Below the pieces are notes generated by a model. That model did no database searches and was not told the DNA's origin. It saw only the letters and a list, made by a program, of their open reading frames with translations. Below, one piece after another: positions 1 through 9,029 of a DNA stretch of 64,000 bases. The stretch comes from Pyxidicoccus caerfyrddinensis (lineage in GTDB: Bacteria; Myxococcota; Myxococcia; Myxococcales; Myxococcaceae): assembly GCF_010894405.1 (NCBI RefSeq), contig NZ_JAAIYA010000019.1, positions 156,163 to 220,162 on the forward strand. Reading direction: 5' to 3'. Made by a program: the position numbers and the translations under genes. Numbering within the stretch: position 1 is the stretch's first letter; each line of letters begins with the position of its first letter.

Positions 1-81
1 CAAGGCCGGCGTCACGGAGCCCGGCACGCGCGCACCGGGGCGGCGCTTCATCGTCGAGCGCCCCAGGTGGGGACGTAGGCC

Positions 82-663
82 ATGCAACGCGACTACTTCG
101 TCCTCATGCGCGCGCGCTCCCAGCAGCATCCGCTGCTGGCATGGGACCAGGACTACCTTTCGTTCCTGAAGCCCATGCCCGTGGACACGTGCGAGCCGGT
201 GAAGCTGAAACTCGGGGAGCCGGTGCCCCCCAGGCCCGTCATGGTGGACCACCACAGCCTGCCTGCACCGGTCGTCTCGCCTCGGCTGAAGGATGCGCTC
301 GCACCACTGGAGCTTCACGGCGTGCAGTGGGTTCCGGCAGACGTCCGTGTGAGTGACGGGGACGTGCGTCGATACTGGCTCATGCACATGTGGCGGCAGA
401 TTCGCTGCATGGACAGGGAGCGCTCCGACTTCACGGCCCCGCCGAGCGGGCTGTTCCTGTTGAGCCTCGACCGCCTCGTACTCGACGAGGCGGTGTTGGA
501 CGCGATACCCCTCCAGGAGCGACTCGCCTTCCTGCTTGAGGAGGACACGGTGCACCTCTTCCACCGCATCGTGGTGGACCGGGTGATGGGCCTCACCCCT
601 TCGCCAGAGGGACTGCGCTTCATCCCCGTGCCGGACTGGAGCGACTCGTCCGGCTTCCGCTGA
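82..663 (+). CDS. Imm11/DUF1629-like immunity protein
   Basis: 193 aa, no signal peptide or membrane segment. The C-terminal half has the pattern LDRLVLDEAVLDAIP...ERLAFLLEED...FHRIVVDRV, which matches the DUF1629/Imm11-type proteins that myxobacteria carry in many copies, usually downstream of a polymorphic toxin gene. The presumed role is to bind and neutralise the partner toxin in the cytoplasm. The partner would lie left of base 1. The frame starting at base 2 has the best third-position GC in the first 80 bases, while another frame ends with TAG at 76-78, so the upstream gene cannot be fixed. Family assignment comes from motif recall only. Confidence 0.65.
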   Translation: MQRDYFVLMRARSQQHPLLAWDQDYLSFLKPMPVDTCEPVKLKLGEPVPPRPVMVDHHSLPAPVVSPRLKDALAPLELHGVQWVPADVRVSDGDVRRYWLMHMWRQIRCMDRERSDFTAPPSGLFLLSLDRLVLDEAVLDAIPLQERLAFLLEEDTVHLFHRIVVDRVMGLTPSPEGLRFIPVPDWSDSSGFR

Positions 664-709
664 GCCGACCGCGGCGTCAGTTCGGCGACGAGCTTCTGCA
701 CGCGGGCGC

Positions 710-1318
710 TCACTGCGGGTTCGGACGTCCAGGGGAGCGCTGGCGCGTACCACGTGGGCGCCTCACCGCCAGGCCCGTCGAAGACCTCCAACCGGGAGGC
801 TGGGGGGCCTGATACACCACGCGGAGCCGCCCGGACTGCGGCCGCACCACAGCGCCGCCGACGTCCTGGTCCATGCGCAGCCAGAGGAACGTCTCGCCCG
901 CGAGGTCCAGGTGCAGTTGCGCCAGCTTGCGCACCTCGCGCCCGGGGAACTCGGGGTGCGAGGACTCCAAGAGGCACAGCACCTCGTGCGCCGGCAACTC
1001 CACCAGTTCGCCGGCCTGGGTGGCGTCCTCCAGCGCCTTGCGCCGCTCGAGCCTATCGAGGGACTTCCAGCGCGGGTCCATCCACAGCTTCGCGCCGCCG
1101 CTCACGCGCTTGTAGGCCGTCCACCGGGGCGTAGCCACGGCGTCCGCAACCGTGTCCACCACGGCGCGGAGCCAGCCATGCTTCCGATATGCAGCGAGAA
1201 CCTCGCGCGTGCCTCGACGCGGGGAGAAGGACGCGACGGGCATGGCATGGACGAGAGGGCCCCGGATGGTGGGCAATAGGCCCAGGGCTTTCAGGGTACG
1301 GCGGACGAGAGAGGCCAT
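710..1318 (-). pseudogene. Phage portal protein, N-terminal remnant
   Basis: The reading frame from ATG 1318 has the N-terminal pattern of HK97-type portal proteins, the ring through which phage DNA is packaged: a short basic start, then HGWLRAVVDTVADAVATP and later FLWLRMD. After the VVYQAPQPP stretch near 800 the frame loses sense, and coherent high-GC3 coding (SRLEVFDGPGGEAPTWYAP) resumes in another minus frame, which points to a frameshift. The remaining two thirds of a portal protein are absent. I read it as a decayed morphogenesis gene. An unrelated protein fused at the break is possible. Confidence 0.5.
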
Positions 1319-1387
1319 GCCCCGGAGAAGGGGCGCCTGTACATCGAGGCGCTCCGTCGCCAGCAAAGCGATTACCGCACCATCAGT

Positions 1388-2377
1388 TCATTTCTGATCG
1401 AGAAACCCTAGCGCGCGAATAGACGAACCATACGTGGTCTTTTCGTACTCGCATGCAGCCTCCAGCTCTCGCTGGAGCGCATTATTCGACACCAGATCTG
1501 GGCGAAGAGGAATGGCAGCTTCGCCAACAAGCCTCAACCCATGGGTGACTGGGTCGGCGACAATCTCCCCTAGCGATACGGTTATGGATGCATGCAGGTG
1601 ATCCTCGGCACTCCTTTGGCCCGGACTGCCCACCAATGCGGCGTACGCCGAGTTATGGGCAACCAACCCGCGGCCTTTCATGCCATGGAGATCAAGCCCC
1701 AATGTATATCTTGTTGATAGATCGATGGCGAAATACTGAGCCATCCTGACCAAGAAGTGCGTTGTGGCGAGTGCGATGGTGAGCAAAGAGGAAATATGAA
1801 GGTTCCCTCCCGTAGCCCCGGTAGGGTCTGCCTCCCAGCATTTCTCGCGGGAGAGGAATTCGCCGCTCCATCGCAGTGTCCAGATGTACCCTGGTGGGTG
1901 GTCCAGCGACGTTGGAACCATGCCGGTCCATCCCGATGGGCCGATGCTGTGGACGGGGCCACTCACGTCGACAATCGGGAACCCGTGCGTGACCTGGCGT
2001 GCAGGTATCGAGAGCGAAGGGAACGCGTTGGCAAACTTGGTACGCTCCAACTGAAGGGGCCTCTCAGCGACGGCAGTGACTTGTCGCCACATGGTGTATT
2101 TCTGCCCAGCCCGCTCCCAGATTAGATCAATATCTCTCGTGAGCGCTGCTATGTCCATGCTCACTGAGTCATCCCCCAACAGCCGGAGAACGAGCTCAGC
2201 GGCAGGTCCTTCGCATTTGGAACTACCATTCTCCCAGGCTGAAATGGTCGCTTCCCCGCCACGAACTCCAATTCGGTGTGCGAGTTGGCCCTGCGTGAGG
2301 TGGTGTTTCTGCCGCAGGTCGCGAATGAGTGAGCCCGGGAGCGGGTCACCAGGCTGCCGCGTTGGTGTGTTCTTCAT
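1388..2377 (-). CDS. XRE-family regulator with a large C-terminal domain
   Basis: 329 aa. Residues 15-70 form a Cro/C1-type helix-turn-helix (IRDLRQKHHLTQGQLAHRIG...ISAWENG), so it should bind DNA. The remaining ~250 residues are a domain I do not recognise, without membrane segments. The start ATG 2377 follows GGGGGA at 5 nt; a TTG one codon upstream is less likely. GC content is clearly lower than the neighbours, which suggests separate transfer. It may be the repressor of the element or of a small cargo module. No partner gene is adjacent on the same strand, so it does not look like a standard toxin-antitoxin pair. Confidence 0.65.
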   Translation of the reverse strand: MKNTPTRQPGDPLPGSLIRDLRQKHHLTQGQLAHRIGVRGGEATISAWENGSSKCEGPAAELVLRLLGDDSVSMDIAALTRDIDLIWERAGQKYTMWRQVTAVAERPLQLERTKFANAFPSLSIPARQVTHGFPIVDVSGPVHSIGPSGWTGMVPTSLDHPPGYIWTLRWSGEFLSREKCWEADPTGATGGNLHISSLLTIALATTHFLVRMAQYFAIDLSTRYTLGLDLHGMKGRGLVAHNSAYAALVGSPGQRSAEDHLHASITVSLGEIVADPVTHGLRLVGEAAIPLRPDLVSNNALQRELEAACEYEKTTYGSSIRALGFLDQK

Positions 2378-2517
2378 CAAGATCCCCCAGTTAACCTCGA
2401 CCGATTCAAGTCACCCTAGATCAAATTTCCATAGTTCAAAAGCCAGTCGATCATGCCCCACACGCGCGTGACAGCCTGTCAGTCCTCGTTGTCGCTATCT
2501 GCCGCAGCCTCCGCTCG

Positions 2518-3057
2518 CTAGGCCGCGTCGGCGTTCTGCCGCTTCTTGACCACGTACTTGTAGATGGGCTAGGCGAAGGCGTCCGCGAGGGCTGATACCG
2601 GGGCAGCGCGCTCGCCCTTTGACTGGCGTGCGGGCTTCGTCTTCACCTTCACCTTCGCGACGCCGCAGATGGTGGGCTTCACCATGCTGCGGCCCGTGTT
2701 CGTCTCGGCGAACGCCCACGCGCGCGTGCGTCCGCGGCTGTCCTCCTTCCCGAAGGTCTTCCACGCGCGGAGAACCTCCACCGACTTCTTCGCCAGGCGC
2801 AGGGCTCCGGGGGACTGGAGCGAGAGGGTCGCAAGCACGGACGCGTGGTCCAGCCCGTCCGCGCAGATTCGCCGTCCGCCCAAGAGCAGCAGCGCGACGC
2901 CGCATCTGCAGCGCTCATCGGGCGCGAGCTTGCGCGGAGGCGCGAGCTGCTCCTCGGGCTCACTGCGCAGCATGCGCAGGTCGCGGGCGAAGTCCTCGCG
3001 GACGCGTCGACGGCGCAGTTGCTCCGGCGTCTGGGCTGGGGGACGGGCTCTCCGCAC
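2518..3057 (-). pseudogene. Hypothetical protein gene with an in-frame TAG near its end
   Basis: From GTG 3057, which has GGAGG 7 nt upstream, the frame runs 162 codons to TAG at 2569-2571. It then continues without shift for 16 further sensible codons (PIYKYVVKKRQNADAA) to a second TAG at 2518-2520. The protein is basic and Arg-rich, has CRCG near the middle, and shows no family I recognise. The peptide after the amber codon looks like a normal basic C-terminus, so the stop is probably a recent nonsense mutation that removes about 17 residues. The shortened protein could still work. It belongs to the accessory region. Confidence 0.45.
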
Positions 3058-3154
3058 GTGGACACCTCCACGCAGGAGAAGGGGCGGTGATTTTGCTGGG
3101 ACGCGCCGGGGACGAGCGGCCGCCACACTCAGAAACAAGAAAGAGAGGGGGCCA

Positions 3155-3403
3155 ATGATGCTCTCCAGAGGGATACAAGCCATGAACACCAAAGAAGAAA
3201 TTACGATTGGATTTACATTGCAGCACACCGTTTCAACGGACACGGGCGACGGCTTCATCCGAGGCGTCGAACGTTGGTTGAACCCGTCCACCTTCGAGTG
3301 GCTGGAGTTCGACCTGAGCAAGCGACGCCGCTTCCGACGAATCATCGCGGACGCAACGACACTTGGTCCGTGGGAGAGACTTGTTTCTCTTGAACAGGAG
3401 TGA
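3155..3403 (+). CDS. Hypothetical protein, low GC
   Basis: 82 aa from ATG 3155 (adjacent ATG at 3158; a further ATG at 3182 has AGAGGG 9 nt upstream). GAGAGGGGG precedes the first start. The protein is mixed in charge, with a run of basic residues (SKRRRFRRI) near residue 57 and a TLGPWERL end. No domain is recognised. GC content is lower than the flanks, as for the other cargo genes here. Confidence 0.45.
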   Translation: MMLSRGIQAMNTKEEITIGFTLQHTVSTDTGDGFIRGVERWLNPSTFEWLEFDLSKRRRFRRIIADATTLGPWERLVSLEQE

Positions 3404-3407
3404 TGCG

Positions 3408-3572
3408 TTAGCACGGTGAGACCGCGAAGCCCTGCACCTCGTGCTCGGGGTGGGCGTCCTGGTAGGCCATTGCGCTGGCGGAATTCCCAGCCCGGCCTCC
3501 ACAGGTGGCGCAGCGGCAGACGTAGCAGCCGCCGGCGCTGAGTGGCTCGGCGAAGTCCGGCTGGAGGACCAT
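3408..3572 (-). CDS. Possible small Cys-rich protein
   Basis: 54 aa from ATG 3572. It contains CYVCRCATCGG, a likely metal-binding knuckle, then a polar C-terminus ending in SPC. No good ribosome binding site is seen, and an earlier ATG at 3650 would add 26 residues. It converges on the 3155-3403 gene with a 4-nt gap. The Cys spacing is the only argument that it is coding. Confidence 0.3.
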   Translation of the reverse strand: MVLQPDFAEPLSAGGCYVCRCATCGGRAGNSASAMAYQDAHPEHEVQGFAVSPC

Positions 3573-3693
3573 CAGGTCCAGCGGACCGGAGTGATGAGCG
3601 GCGGGGCAGGCCGGACCCGCTGCCCGACACGTGGCCTCACGCGCTACCATCAGGTGGTGCCGTGCCGGAAGCGGCACGTGGAGGGGGAGTCCC

Positions 3694-4341
3694 ATGTTCT
3701 TCAGGAAGCGTGAGCAGCAGCCTGAGCCTGTGGCCACGCGTACCGGGCGCCGTCCGGGCCAGAGCGCACGGGAGAAGCAGCAGGAGCTGGCGGACGCTGC
3801 GCCCATCAAGACGTTCTTCACGCGCCTCTTCGACATCCACACCGACGAGCGGGCGTGGCGGCTCGGCGCGGACGGTGAGGAGCGCGTGGGGGGGCTGCTT
3901 GAGCAGCTCCGGCCCCACGGCTGGCACGTCGAGCATGACGTCCGAGTTGGGCGCCGTGGCGCGAACTTGGACCACCTGGTCATCGGCCCGCCCGGCGTCT
4001 TCGTCGTCAACACGAAGGCGTTGACCGGGAAGGTGTGGGTGGGCGGGGACAACGTCATGGTGGACGGGCGCCGCAGAGACTACGTGGAGAAGCTGGAGGC
4101 GGAGGCCCAGCGCGTCCGCGAATGCCTCCTGGGGGCCACGCGTCGACGGACGTTGTGGGTGCAGGGGCTGCTCGTCCTCGCCCACCGACAGCCCGTCGTG
4201 AAGCAGCAACCCCGCCACGTGGCCGTCCTCCACCACTGCGAGGTGGTGCCCGGCCTTCTGCAGCAGCCGGTGAAGCTCGGCCTGGAGGAGGTGGCCGAGC
4301 TCGTCGAGGCTACGCGGCGCGAAGCGACGTGGGCCGAGTGA
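3694..4341 (+). CDS. NERD domain protein
   Basis: 215 aa. A basic, Gln-rich N-terminus (about 40 residues) precedes a nuclease-related domain, residues 65-165. The core reads HVEHDVRVG...NLDHLVIGPPGVFVVNTK, where the Asp, the beta strand and the Lys correspond to the (D)-x-(E/N)xK site of this endonuclease-like fold. An Asn occupies the position that is often Glu. The start ATG has GGGGAG 4 nt upstream. NERD proteins occur on mobile elements and plasmids with presumed DNA-processing roles. It ends 33 nt from the convergent Cys-rich gene. Confidence 0.75.
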   Translation: MFFRKREQQPEPVATRTGRRPGQSAREKQQELADAAPIKTFFTRLFDIHTDERAWRLGADGEERVGGLLEQLRPHGWHVEHDVRVGRRGANLDHLVIGPPGVFVVNTKALTGKVWVGGDNVMVDGRRRDYVEKLEAEAQRVRECLLGATRRRTLWVQGLLVLAHRQPVVKQQPRHVAVLHHCEVVPGLLQQPVKLGLEEVAELVEATRREATWAE

Positions 4342-4374
4342 CGCAGGGGAAGGGGCGCCCCGGCTCAGCGGAAA

Positions 4375-5229
4375 CTACCAGCTATTGCGCATCGCCTCCC
4401 GTCGGGCTTCGTCGCGACGGGCGTCCTCGCGCTGCTGCCGGCGCCGCTCCTCCTGGCGAGCCTCCTCGCGTCGCGCGTCCTCGCGCTGCTGGCGACGGGC
4501 CTCTTCCTGGCGCTGTGCCTCCTTGCCCCAATTGACTTCACGCCAGATGGCAGCTTCGCCGCGCTCCTTCGTCGGGGAGGGCGGCGAGGCGGGGGACTCG
4601 CTGGTGTCCTCCGCGGAAGCTGCGCGCTGCCGCGAGGCCGCCTCGTGGAGGGTGACGTTGTCGATGCAGACGCCGCTCACGCAGGTGTTGCCGATGTAGC
4701 AGGGCGCCTGCGGGCCGCACGCCTCGCCCACGTCGCGGTAGTGGGTGACGGGAGCCGCGCACCGGCCCGCGGTGCAGGTGAGGCCGAGGCAGCATGCCTC
4801 CGAGCCTCCGCACGCGGCGCCGGCAGAGCCGCACGTGCGAGCACCGGCGGCGGAAGGATGGACGCACGCGCCTTCACGGCACACGAGTCCCTCGCAGCAG
4901 GACGCGCCGGCACCGCATGGCGAGTCCATGGGGACGCACGAGGAGGAGGCAGTGCAGACCCCCGTGGGGAAAGGGGAGTTGGGGTTTCCACCCGCGCAGG
5001 TGAAGCCCGGACAGCAGGTGGCGGAGGTGTCGCAACGTCCACCTCCACGGCTGCAGAAGAGGCCAGTGCCAGGTGCGGAGCGGCACACGCCCTGAGAACA
5101 GGCATTCGCCGATGAGCAGCAGTCTGCGTTGGTGGAGCACGGCCCGGAGCTGTTGCTGCACTGGGGTGGATTGGCGAAGGCTGGGAGGGAGGAGAGGAGA
5201 AGGGCGAGAAGGATGGCAGGGCGGGACAT
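4375..5229 (-). CDS. Secreted Cys-rich protein with a charged C-terminal repeat
   Basis: 284 aa. Residues 1-19 are a signal peptide (SRPAILLALLLSSLPAFA). Residues 20-200 hold repeats of the form C..G..CC.G..C..G.C, seen at least four times, which should form disulfide knots outside the cytoplasm. The last ~45 residues are a repetitive Arg/Glu/Gln tract built on RRQQREDARREEAR and ending RNSW. The start ATG has GGAG 5 nt upstream. Its neighbour at 5375-6526 is a second Cys-rich exported protein on the same strand. Function is unknown; surface adhesion or toxin-like roles are only guesses. Confidence 0.75.
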   Translation of the reverse strand: MSRPAILLALLLSSLPAFANPPQCSNSSGPCSTNADCCSSANACSQGVCRSAPGTGLFCSRGGGRCDTSATCCPGFTCAGGNPNSPFPTGVCTASSSCVPMDSPCGAGASCCEGLVCREGACVHPSAAGARTCGSAGAACGGSEACCLGLTCTAGRCAAPVTHYRDVGEACGPQAPCYIGNTCVSGVCIDNVTLHEAASRQRAASAEDTSESPASPPSPTKERGEAAIWREVNWGKEAQRQEEARRQQREDARREEARQEERRRQQREDARRDEARREAMRNSW

Positions 5230-5374
5230 GGTGACTCCGTGCAAGAGATGCCCGTGAGGGGCAGAGAGAGGCCAGAGGCGGGTGGGTAGACCGGCGGCCT
5301 GCGTGCCCCTGGATGAAGGATGCGAGTCTCGGGAGTGGACGGCGCCGCGCAGGCGCAGCCCCGCCGCAAACTCC

Positions 5375-6526
5375 TCAGAACCCGCAGGTGTGCGTGTTGG
5401 AAGCCGCGTAGTACCGGCAGTCGCTCGGCCTCGCGCAGAGCGGCGAGCACTGGTTGTTGCTGCCGGCAGGCAGGGAGCAGGTGTTGCAGAAGCACCCCGT
5501 CTGGTGGCCGAACGAGGTGACAAAGGTAGAGCAGAGGCCCGCCGACGAGCCGGTGCTGGCGACGCAGTTGTTGGCCAGCAGGATGCCCAGGCTTTCAGCG
5601 CACGCGAAGTGCACTTTGGGCGTGGGGACGCTCGCGCCGTCGGCGGACGCACACACGCCGTTGGCGTCGATGCTCCCGCAGGTGCAGGCACCGTTGCCCG
5701 CGGAGTCGATGGTGCGGCACTTCCCCGCGCCACAGGCCATGGCGACGATGCCCTGCTGCGCGTCGCACCTCACCCAGGTGTCACTGGCGCAGTAGCCGTA
5801 CTGGCTCACCCCTTGGCAGGCGCCACCGATTTTGATGCACGTCTCGCCGGCTTGGTCCGGCACGTAGCCCGGGTTGCAGCCGCAGGTGTCAGCCTTGGCG
5901 GTGCACGTGGAGTTGGACGGGCACGTGCCACAGGTGCCACCGCAGCTGTCCGGGCCGCACACCTTGCCCTGGCACTGAGGGACACAGACGCACGCGCCGG
6001 CGGCGTTGCAAGTGGTGCCCGAGCGGCACGTGCCACAGGTGCCACCGCACCCGTCCAAGCCGCACTGGCGGCCGTCGCAGCGAGGCACGCACACGCACCG
6101 CCCGGACTGGCAGGCCTGCCCCGAGCCGCAGGTGCCGCACGAACCGCCGCACCCGTCATCTCCGCACGTCTTGCCGGTGCAGGAGGGCGTGCACGTGGCC
6201 ATGCACTGCCCCGTAGACGTGCACACGCTGCCACCGGAGCAGGAGCCGCAGGTGCCCCCGCAGCCGTCCGCACCGCACTGCCGGCCCGCGCAGTTGGGCG
6301 TACAGGTGCTGGCGTCGCCCGGCCCGGTGCCGGCATCCGCGCGAGTGCCGGCGTCCCCAGGGCTGCCTCCGTCCACGGTGGAGGTGCCCCCGTCCCGGGC
6401 CACCGCGGGCCGCTGCTCCTCCTCGTCGACTTCGCCGTCCGTCGGGCCGCACCCCACCACGGCCGAGGCGGCGAGCAGCGTCAATAGGAAGAAGCGGAGG
6501 CGGGCGCTACGAGGGCGGGGCGGCAT
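5375..6526 (-). CDS. Cys-rich lipoprotein with CGxDGCGG repeats
   Basis: 383 aa. A basic start and hydrophobic stretch end in the lipobox VVGC at residues 23-26, so it should be lipid-anchored. A Gly/Asp/Thr-rich linker (DGGTSTVDGGSPGDAG) follows. Four repeats of about 30 residues built on C.P.C.G..CG.DGCGG.CG.C come next, then a less regular Cys-rich C-terminal domain. The linker and repeat style is typical of outer-membrane lipoproteins of myxobacteria. The start ATG has AAGGA 7 nt upstream. Its stop lies 145 nt before the start of the 4375-5229 gene, so the two may be co-transcribed. No enzymatic motif is visible. Confidence 0.78.
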   Translation of the reverse strand: MPPRPRSARLRFFLLTLLAASAVVGCGPTDGEVDEEEQRPAVARDGGTSTVDGGSPGDAGTRADAGTGPGDASTCTPNCAGRQCGADGCGGTCGSCSGGSVCTSTGQCMATCTPSCTGKTCGDDGCGGSCGTCGSGQACQSGRCVCVPRCDGRQCGLDGCGGTCGTCRSGTTCNAAGACVCVPQCQGKVCGPDSCGGTCGTCPSNSTCTAKADTCGCNPGYVPDQAGETCIKIGGACQGVSQYGYCASDTWVRCDAQQGIVAMACGAGKCRTIDSAGNGACTCGSIDANGVCASADGASVPTPKVHFACAESLGILLANNCVASTGSSAGLCSTFVTSFGHQTGCFCNTCSLPAGSNNQCSPLCARPSDCRYYAASNTHTCGF

Positions 6527-6974
6527 GGGCGTGTCCTTTCAGGGCCGCAGGCGCGGCCGGGCGGGGAGATATCGGACGCCGCCCGTAGCAAGCAGGAGGC
6601 CGTGGGCGCTGGACATGTCGCCAGAGGATGGCGGCCCTGCCATGGCGGCCGAGCCCGTCCACCACCCGGGACGGGCGTCCTGGCCCGAGATGCCGCTCTG
6701 GAAGCAGGAGGGGCGGGTGCGCAGCAAAGCACGCCGATGACTCGTGCCTATGGCGACCCGTAGCCGAGCTGTGTTAGCCCCTCGCCGACGCAGCCAGTGA
6801 CGAGCTTGCTGAGGCCGCTCGCCAGAGTCCACGCGGTCTCATCGCTGTTGCGCGCGGTGCCACGGCCGCGATCGTGGTACCGCGCGCGAGACTGCGGAGA
6901 GCGTCACCCACTGCAATTCCGGGTTGCGTTTGACCTAGCGGACAACTCCTTCACGGAGAGGGTATCGTTCCGAC
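6527..6974. other. Intergenic stretch without a supported gene
   Basis: 448 bases between the divergent lipoprotein gene and the low-GC pair. The only open frames are short and disagree with codon use. Promoters for both directions must lie here, but I see no convincing -35/-10 pair. AT content rises toward 6900, where the foreign-looking segment begins. Confidence 0.5.
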
Positions 6975-7238
6975 ATGGTCATATGTTGCGCTGAACCGAC
7001 GGGGGCGCTTTCGTACAAAGGCGCATATTGCCGATGCTGTGGTGAGAAGTTTAAGGATGAATCCATCGCCTATTGCGACCGTGGTGAAGGCAACCCGTGC
7101 TCGTTTTGCGGCCGCCGTAGCTGCGGTCCGCACTACTGCCCAGGTCGTGAAGGACCGACCCGTCGCTTCTGCGAAACCTGTGGTTCAAGATGCGCCTCTG
7201 GCGGGAAATGCCCGCAGGGGCACGGGTGCATTCCCTAG
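6975..7238 (+). CDS. Small Cys-rich, zinc-finger-like protein
   Basis: 87 aa with 14 Cys, many as CxxC pairs (CRCCG, CSFCG, CETCG) spaced like a ribbon-type zinc domain. It should be a small metal-binding cytoplasmic protein. GGAGAGGG lies 12 nt upstream of ATG 6975, a long spacing, so a start a few codons later is possible. It is followed after 74 nt by the 7313-7924 gene on the same strand; both have lower GC than their surroundings and probably arrived together. Confidence 0.55.
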   Translation: MVICCAEPTGALSYKGAYCRCCGEKFKDESIAYCDRGEGNPCSFCGRRSCGPHYCPGREGPTRRFCETCGSRCASGGKCPQGHGCIP

Positions 7239-7312
7239 TCTGACTGCACTCAAAAGCCCAAAGGGCTTTCGGAATGGGCAGCAACCCACAATATTGATCC
7301 GCAGGGGACGCC

Positions 7313-7924
7313 ATGCCTCAGGACTATTTGAAGGGCCGCAACTACCTGAAGTGGATACGAGACGGCGCAAAGAAGGCTGGCGAGAATGCATCTTCGGAGT
7401 CTGAGCGAATATTCTGCATGTCGCTTGATGCGAGCCTTGGTGAGCGGCTGAAGAATGCGATTGCCCCAGGCGACAGGCGTGTGATTGAGCAATCAATATC
7501 GACGGCGGTTGTCGATGGACTCAAGGCCATTGGAAGGAGCTGGGTGGTAAGAAAGTCGTATTCCCTTGAGCTTCCCCAGCTCTCCTTGGGAAAGAAGGAG
7601 ATAGATATTGCGATCGAAAGCAACGGCAGGCTCTATCTGATCGAGCAAAAGACAATTCTTAACTTCAACTCCCTTGGGGAGGTGGCATTTGAGGGGTGGT
7701 GCATAAAGAGGGGACTCCGTTGGCAGCGTGGCCCATACCGATTTGTGGGCCTCTTTCATCACATGTACAGCGTGAATGAGCAGAAGATCCTCGACTTGGC
7801 TGAGGAGGCGCGGCAAGACGGATTGTTGGATGCGGTGTTCGTGCTTAGAGCGGAAGAGGGCCGTCAAGGTGCGGTTTTTAAGTCTCTGATCACAGACATC
7901 AAGACGTTTTTCCAGCAGGGCTAG
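7313..7924 (+). CDS. Possible PD-(D/E)xK nuclease-fold protein
   Basis: 203 aa, no signal peptide. Residues 75-115 read KKEIDIAIESNGRLYLIEQK: an Asp after a short strand, then a second strand with ExK (IEQK). This is the usual core of restriction-endonuclease-like folds. The C-terminal half is helical. ATG 7313 has AGGGGAC 5 nt upstream. With the Cys-rich partner before it, this could be a two-gene defence or DNA-processing cassette; that role is inferred from fold and context only. Another class of PD-(D/E)xK protein without nuclease activity is possible. Confidence 0.5.
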   Translation: MPQDYLKGRNYLKWIRDGAKKAGENASSESERIFCMSLDASLGERLKNAIAPGDRRVIEQSISTAVVDGLKAIGRSWVVRKSYSLELPQLSLGKKEIDIAIESNGRLYLIEQKTILNFNSLGEVAFEGWCIKRGLRWQRGPYRFVGLFHHMYSVNEQKILDLAEEARQDGLLDAVFVLRAEEGRQGAVFKSLITDIKTFFQQG

Positions 7925-8156
7925 CGCGGCGATGCATAATACAGAACCCCGTGCTCTTGCGGCATGTGAATCCGGTGTTACCGGTCACGGCCGATACCTC
8001 CTTCTTGGGAATGACTCTGACGTCCGGGCCGTCCGGCAGGCGAGACGGGGGTTCAATCTTCGGACGATGGCGCTGGTGTAACCTACTGATCAGAAACGTC
8101 CAGGCGTTGGCGGTCCGCCTGCAGCGCCTCCCGGAAACCTCAACCGGGAGCACCCC

Positions 8157-9029
8157 GTGGACCCCATTCGCAGCACCACGCAGACGCCGGCCTGTTTCCC
8201 TGAAGGCACCACCTCCCTGGAGGGCTCGACGGCCACGTCGTCGGTGATGCCCGCCAGCTCCGCCACCACCAGCCGTCCGGAGACGGGCGGCGGTAACCAG
8301 GTGGAGGAGTACGTTTGCCGCTTCCCGGTGTCGTACGCCCCGCCGCCCCCGGCCGCTTCCTCCGGGCCGAGCTTCTCCGCAGCGACGCTGGCCCTGCTGG
8401 GCGGCACTCCGCCAGCGGCCGCTCCGGCCGGGAGCTTTGCCCGCGCGGACGGCACGCCCTTCCCGACGTCCATGGACGGGACGCCCATGTACAAGCAGTC
8501 GGACGCGGAGTGGGGAGAGTCCCGCCTGGGCGCCTCCGCCACGGCGCCCACCCTGGCCAGCCGCGGGTGTGCCGTCACCTCCATGGCCATGGCGCTGTCG
8601 AAGCTGTCCGGGGAGACGCTCACCCCGGGAGCGCTGGATGCGCACCTGGATGCGAGCGCAGGGTACGTGGGCAGCGCTCTCGTGTGGGGCACCGCAGGGA
8701 CTGCCACCGAGAAACCCGTCGCCGTGGAGAAGACGACGACCTGGAGCCTCGACAAGGTGACGAAGGAGCTGGAGTCGGGCCGGCCCGTAGTCCTGGGCGT
8801 CGACTACAAGGAGGGCGGCAGCGGCGGCACACTCGGGACGGACCACTGGGTCTGCCTGACGAGGAAGGAGGGCAACCTCTTCTTCGCGAACGACCCGGCC
8901 ACGGGGGACGAGGTTCGCTTCAAGGTGGAGGGCGGCGCCCTCAAGCAGGTGCCGAAGTCGACGGAGTCCATTCAGGGCTACAAGTCCTCGGGCGAGTTCA
9001 CCACCTTCCAGCCAGTGGGTGCGGCGTGA
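8157..9029 (+). CDS. Papain-like (C39-type) cysteine peptidase domain protein
   Basis: 290 aa. The first ~90 residues are Pro/Ser/Thr-rich and lack a signal peptide. Residues 105-270 carry a C39-like arrangement: Cys in SRGCAVTSMAMAL, His in TDHWVCLT and Asp in ANDPATG, giving the expected Cys-His-Asp order. GTG 8157 has GGGAG 6 nt upstream. The stop overlaps the start of the TPR gene by 4 nt (GTGA), so the two are translationally coupled. The lack of an export signal with a protease-like fold fits a phage- or secretion-system-delivered effector, but this is inference. Confidence 0.65.
   Translation: MDPIRSTTQTPACFPEGTTSLEGSTATSSVMPASSATTSRPETGGGNQVEEYVCRFPVSYAPPPPAASSGPSFSAATLALLGGTPPAAAPAGSFARADGTPFPTSMDGTPMYKQSDAEWGESRLGASATAPTLASRGCAVTSMAMALSKLSGETLTPGALDAHLDASAGYVGSALVWGTAGTATEKPVAVEKTTTWSLDKVTKELESGRPVVLGVDYKEGGSGGTLGTDHWVCLTRKEGNLFFANDPATGDEVRFKVEGGALKQVPKSTESIQGYKSSGEFTTFQPVGAA

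Noticed and set aside
1..81. End of an upstream toxin gene
   Set aside because: Three frames are partly open and disagree; the best third-position GC is in a frame that does not stop before the Imm11-like start, so the gene cannot be defined.
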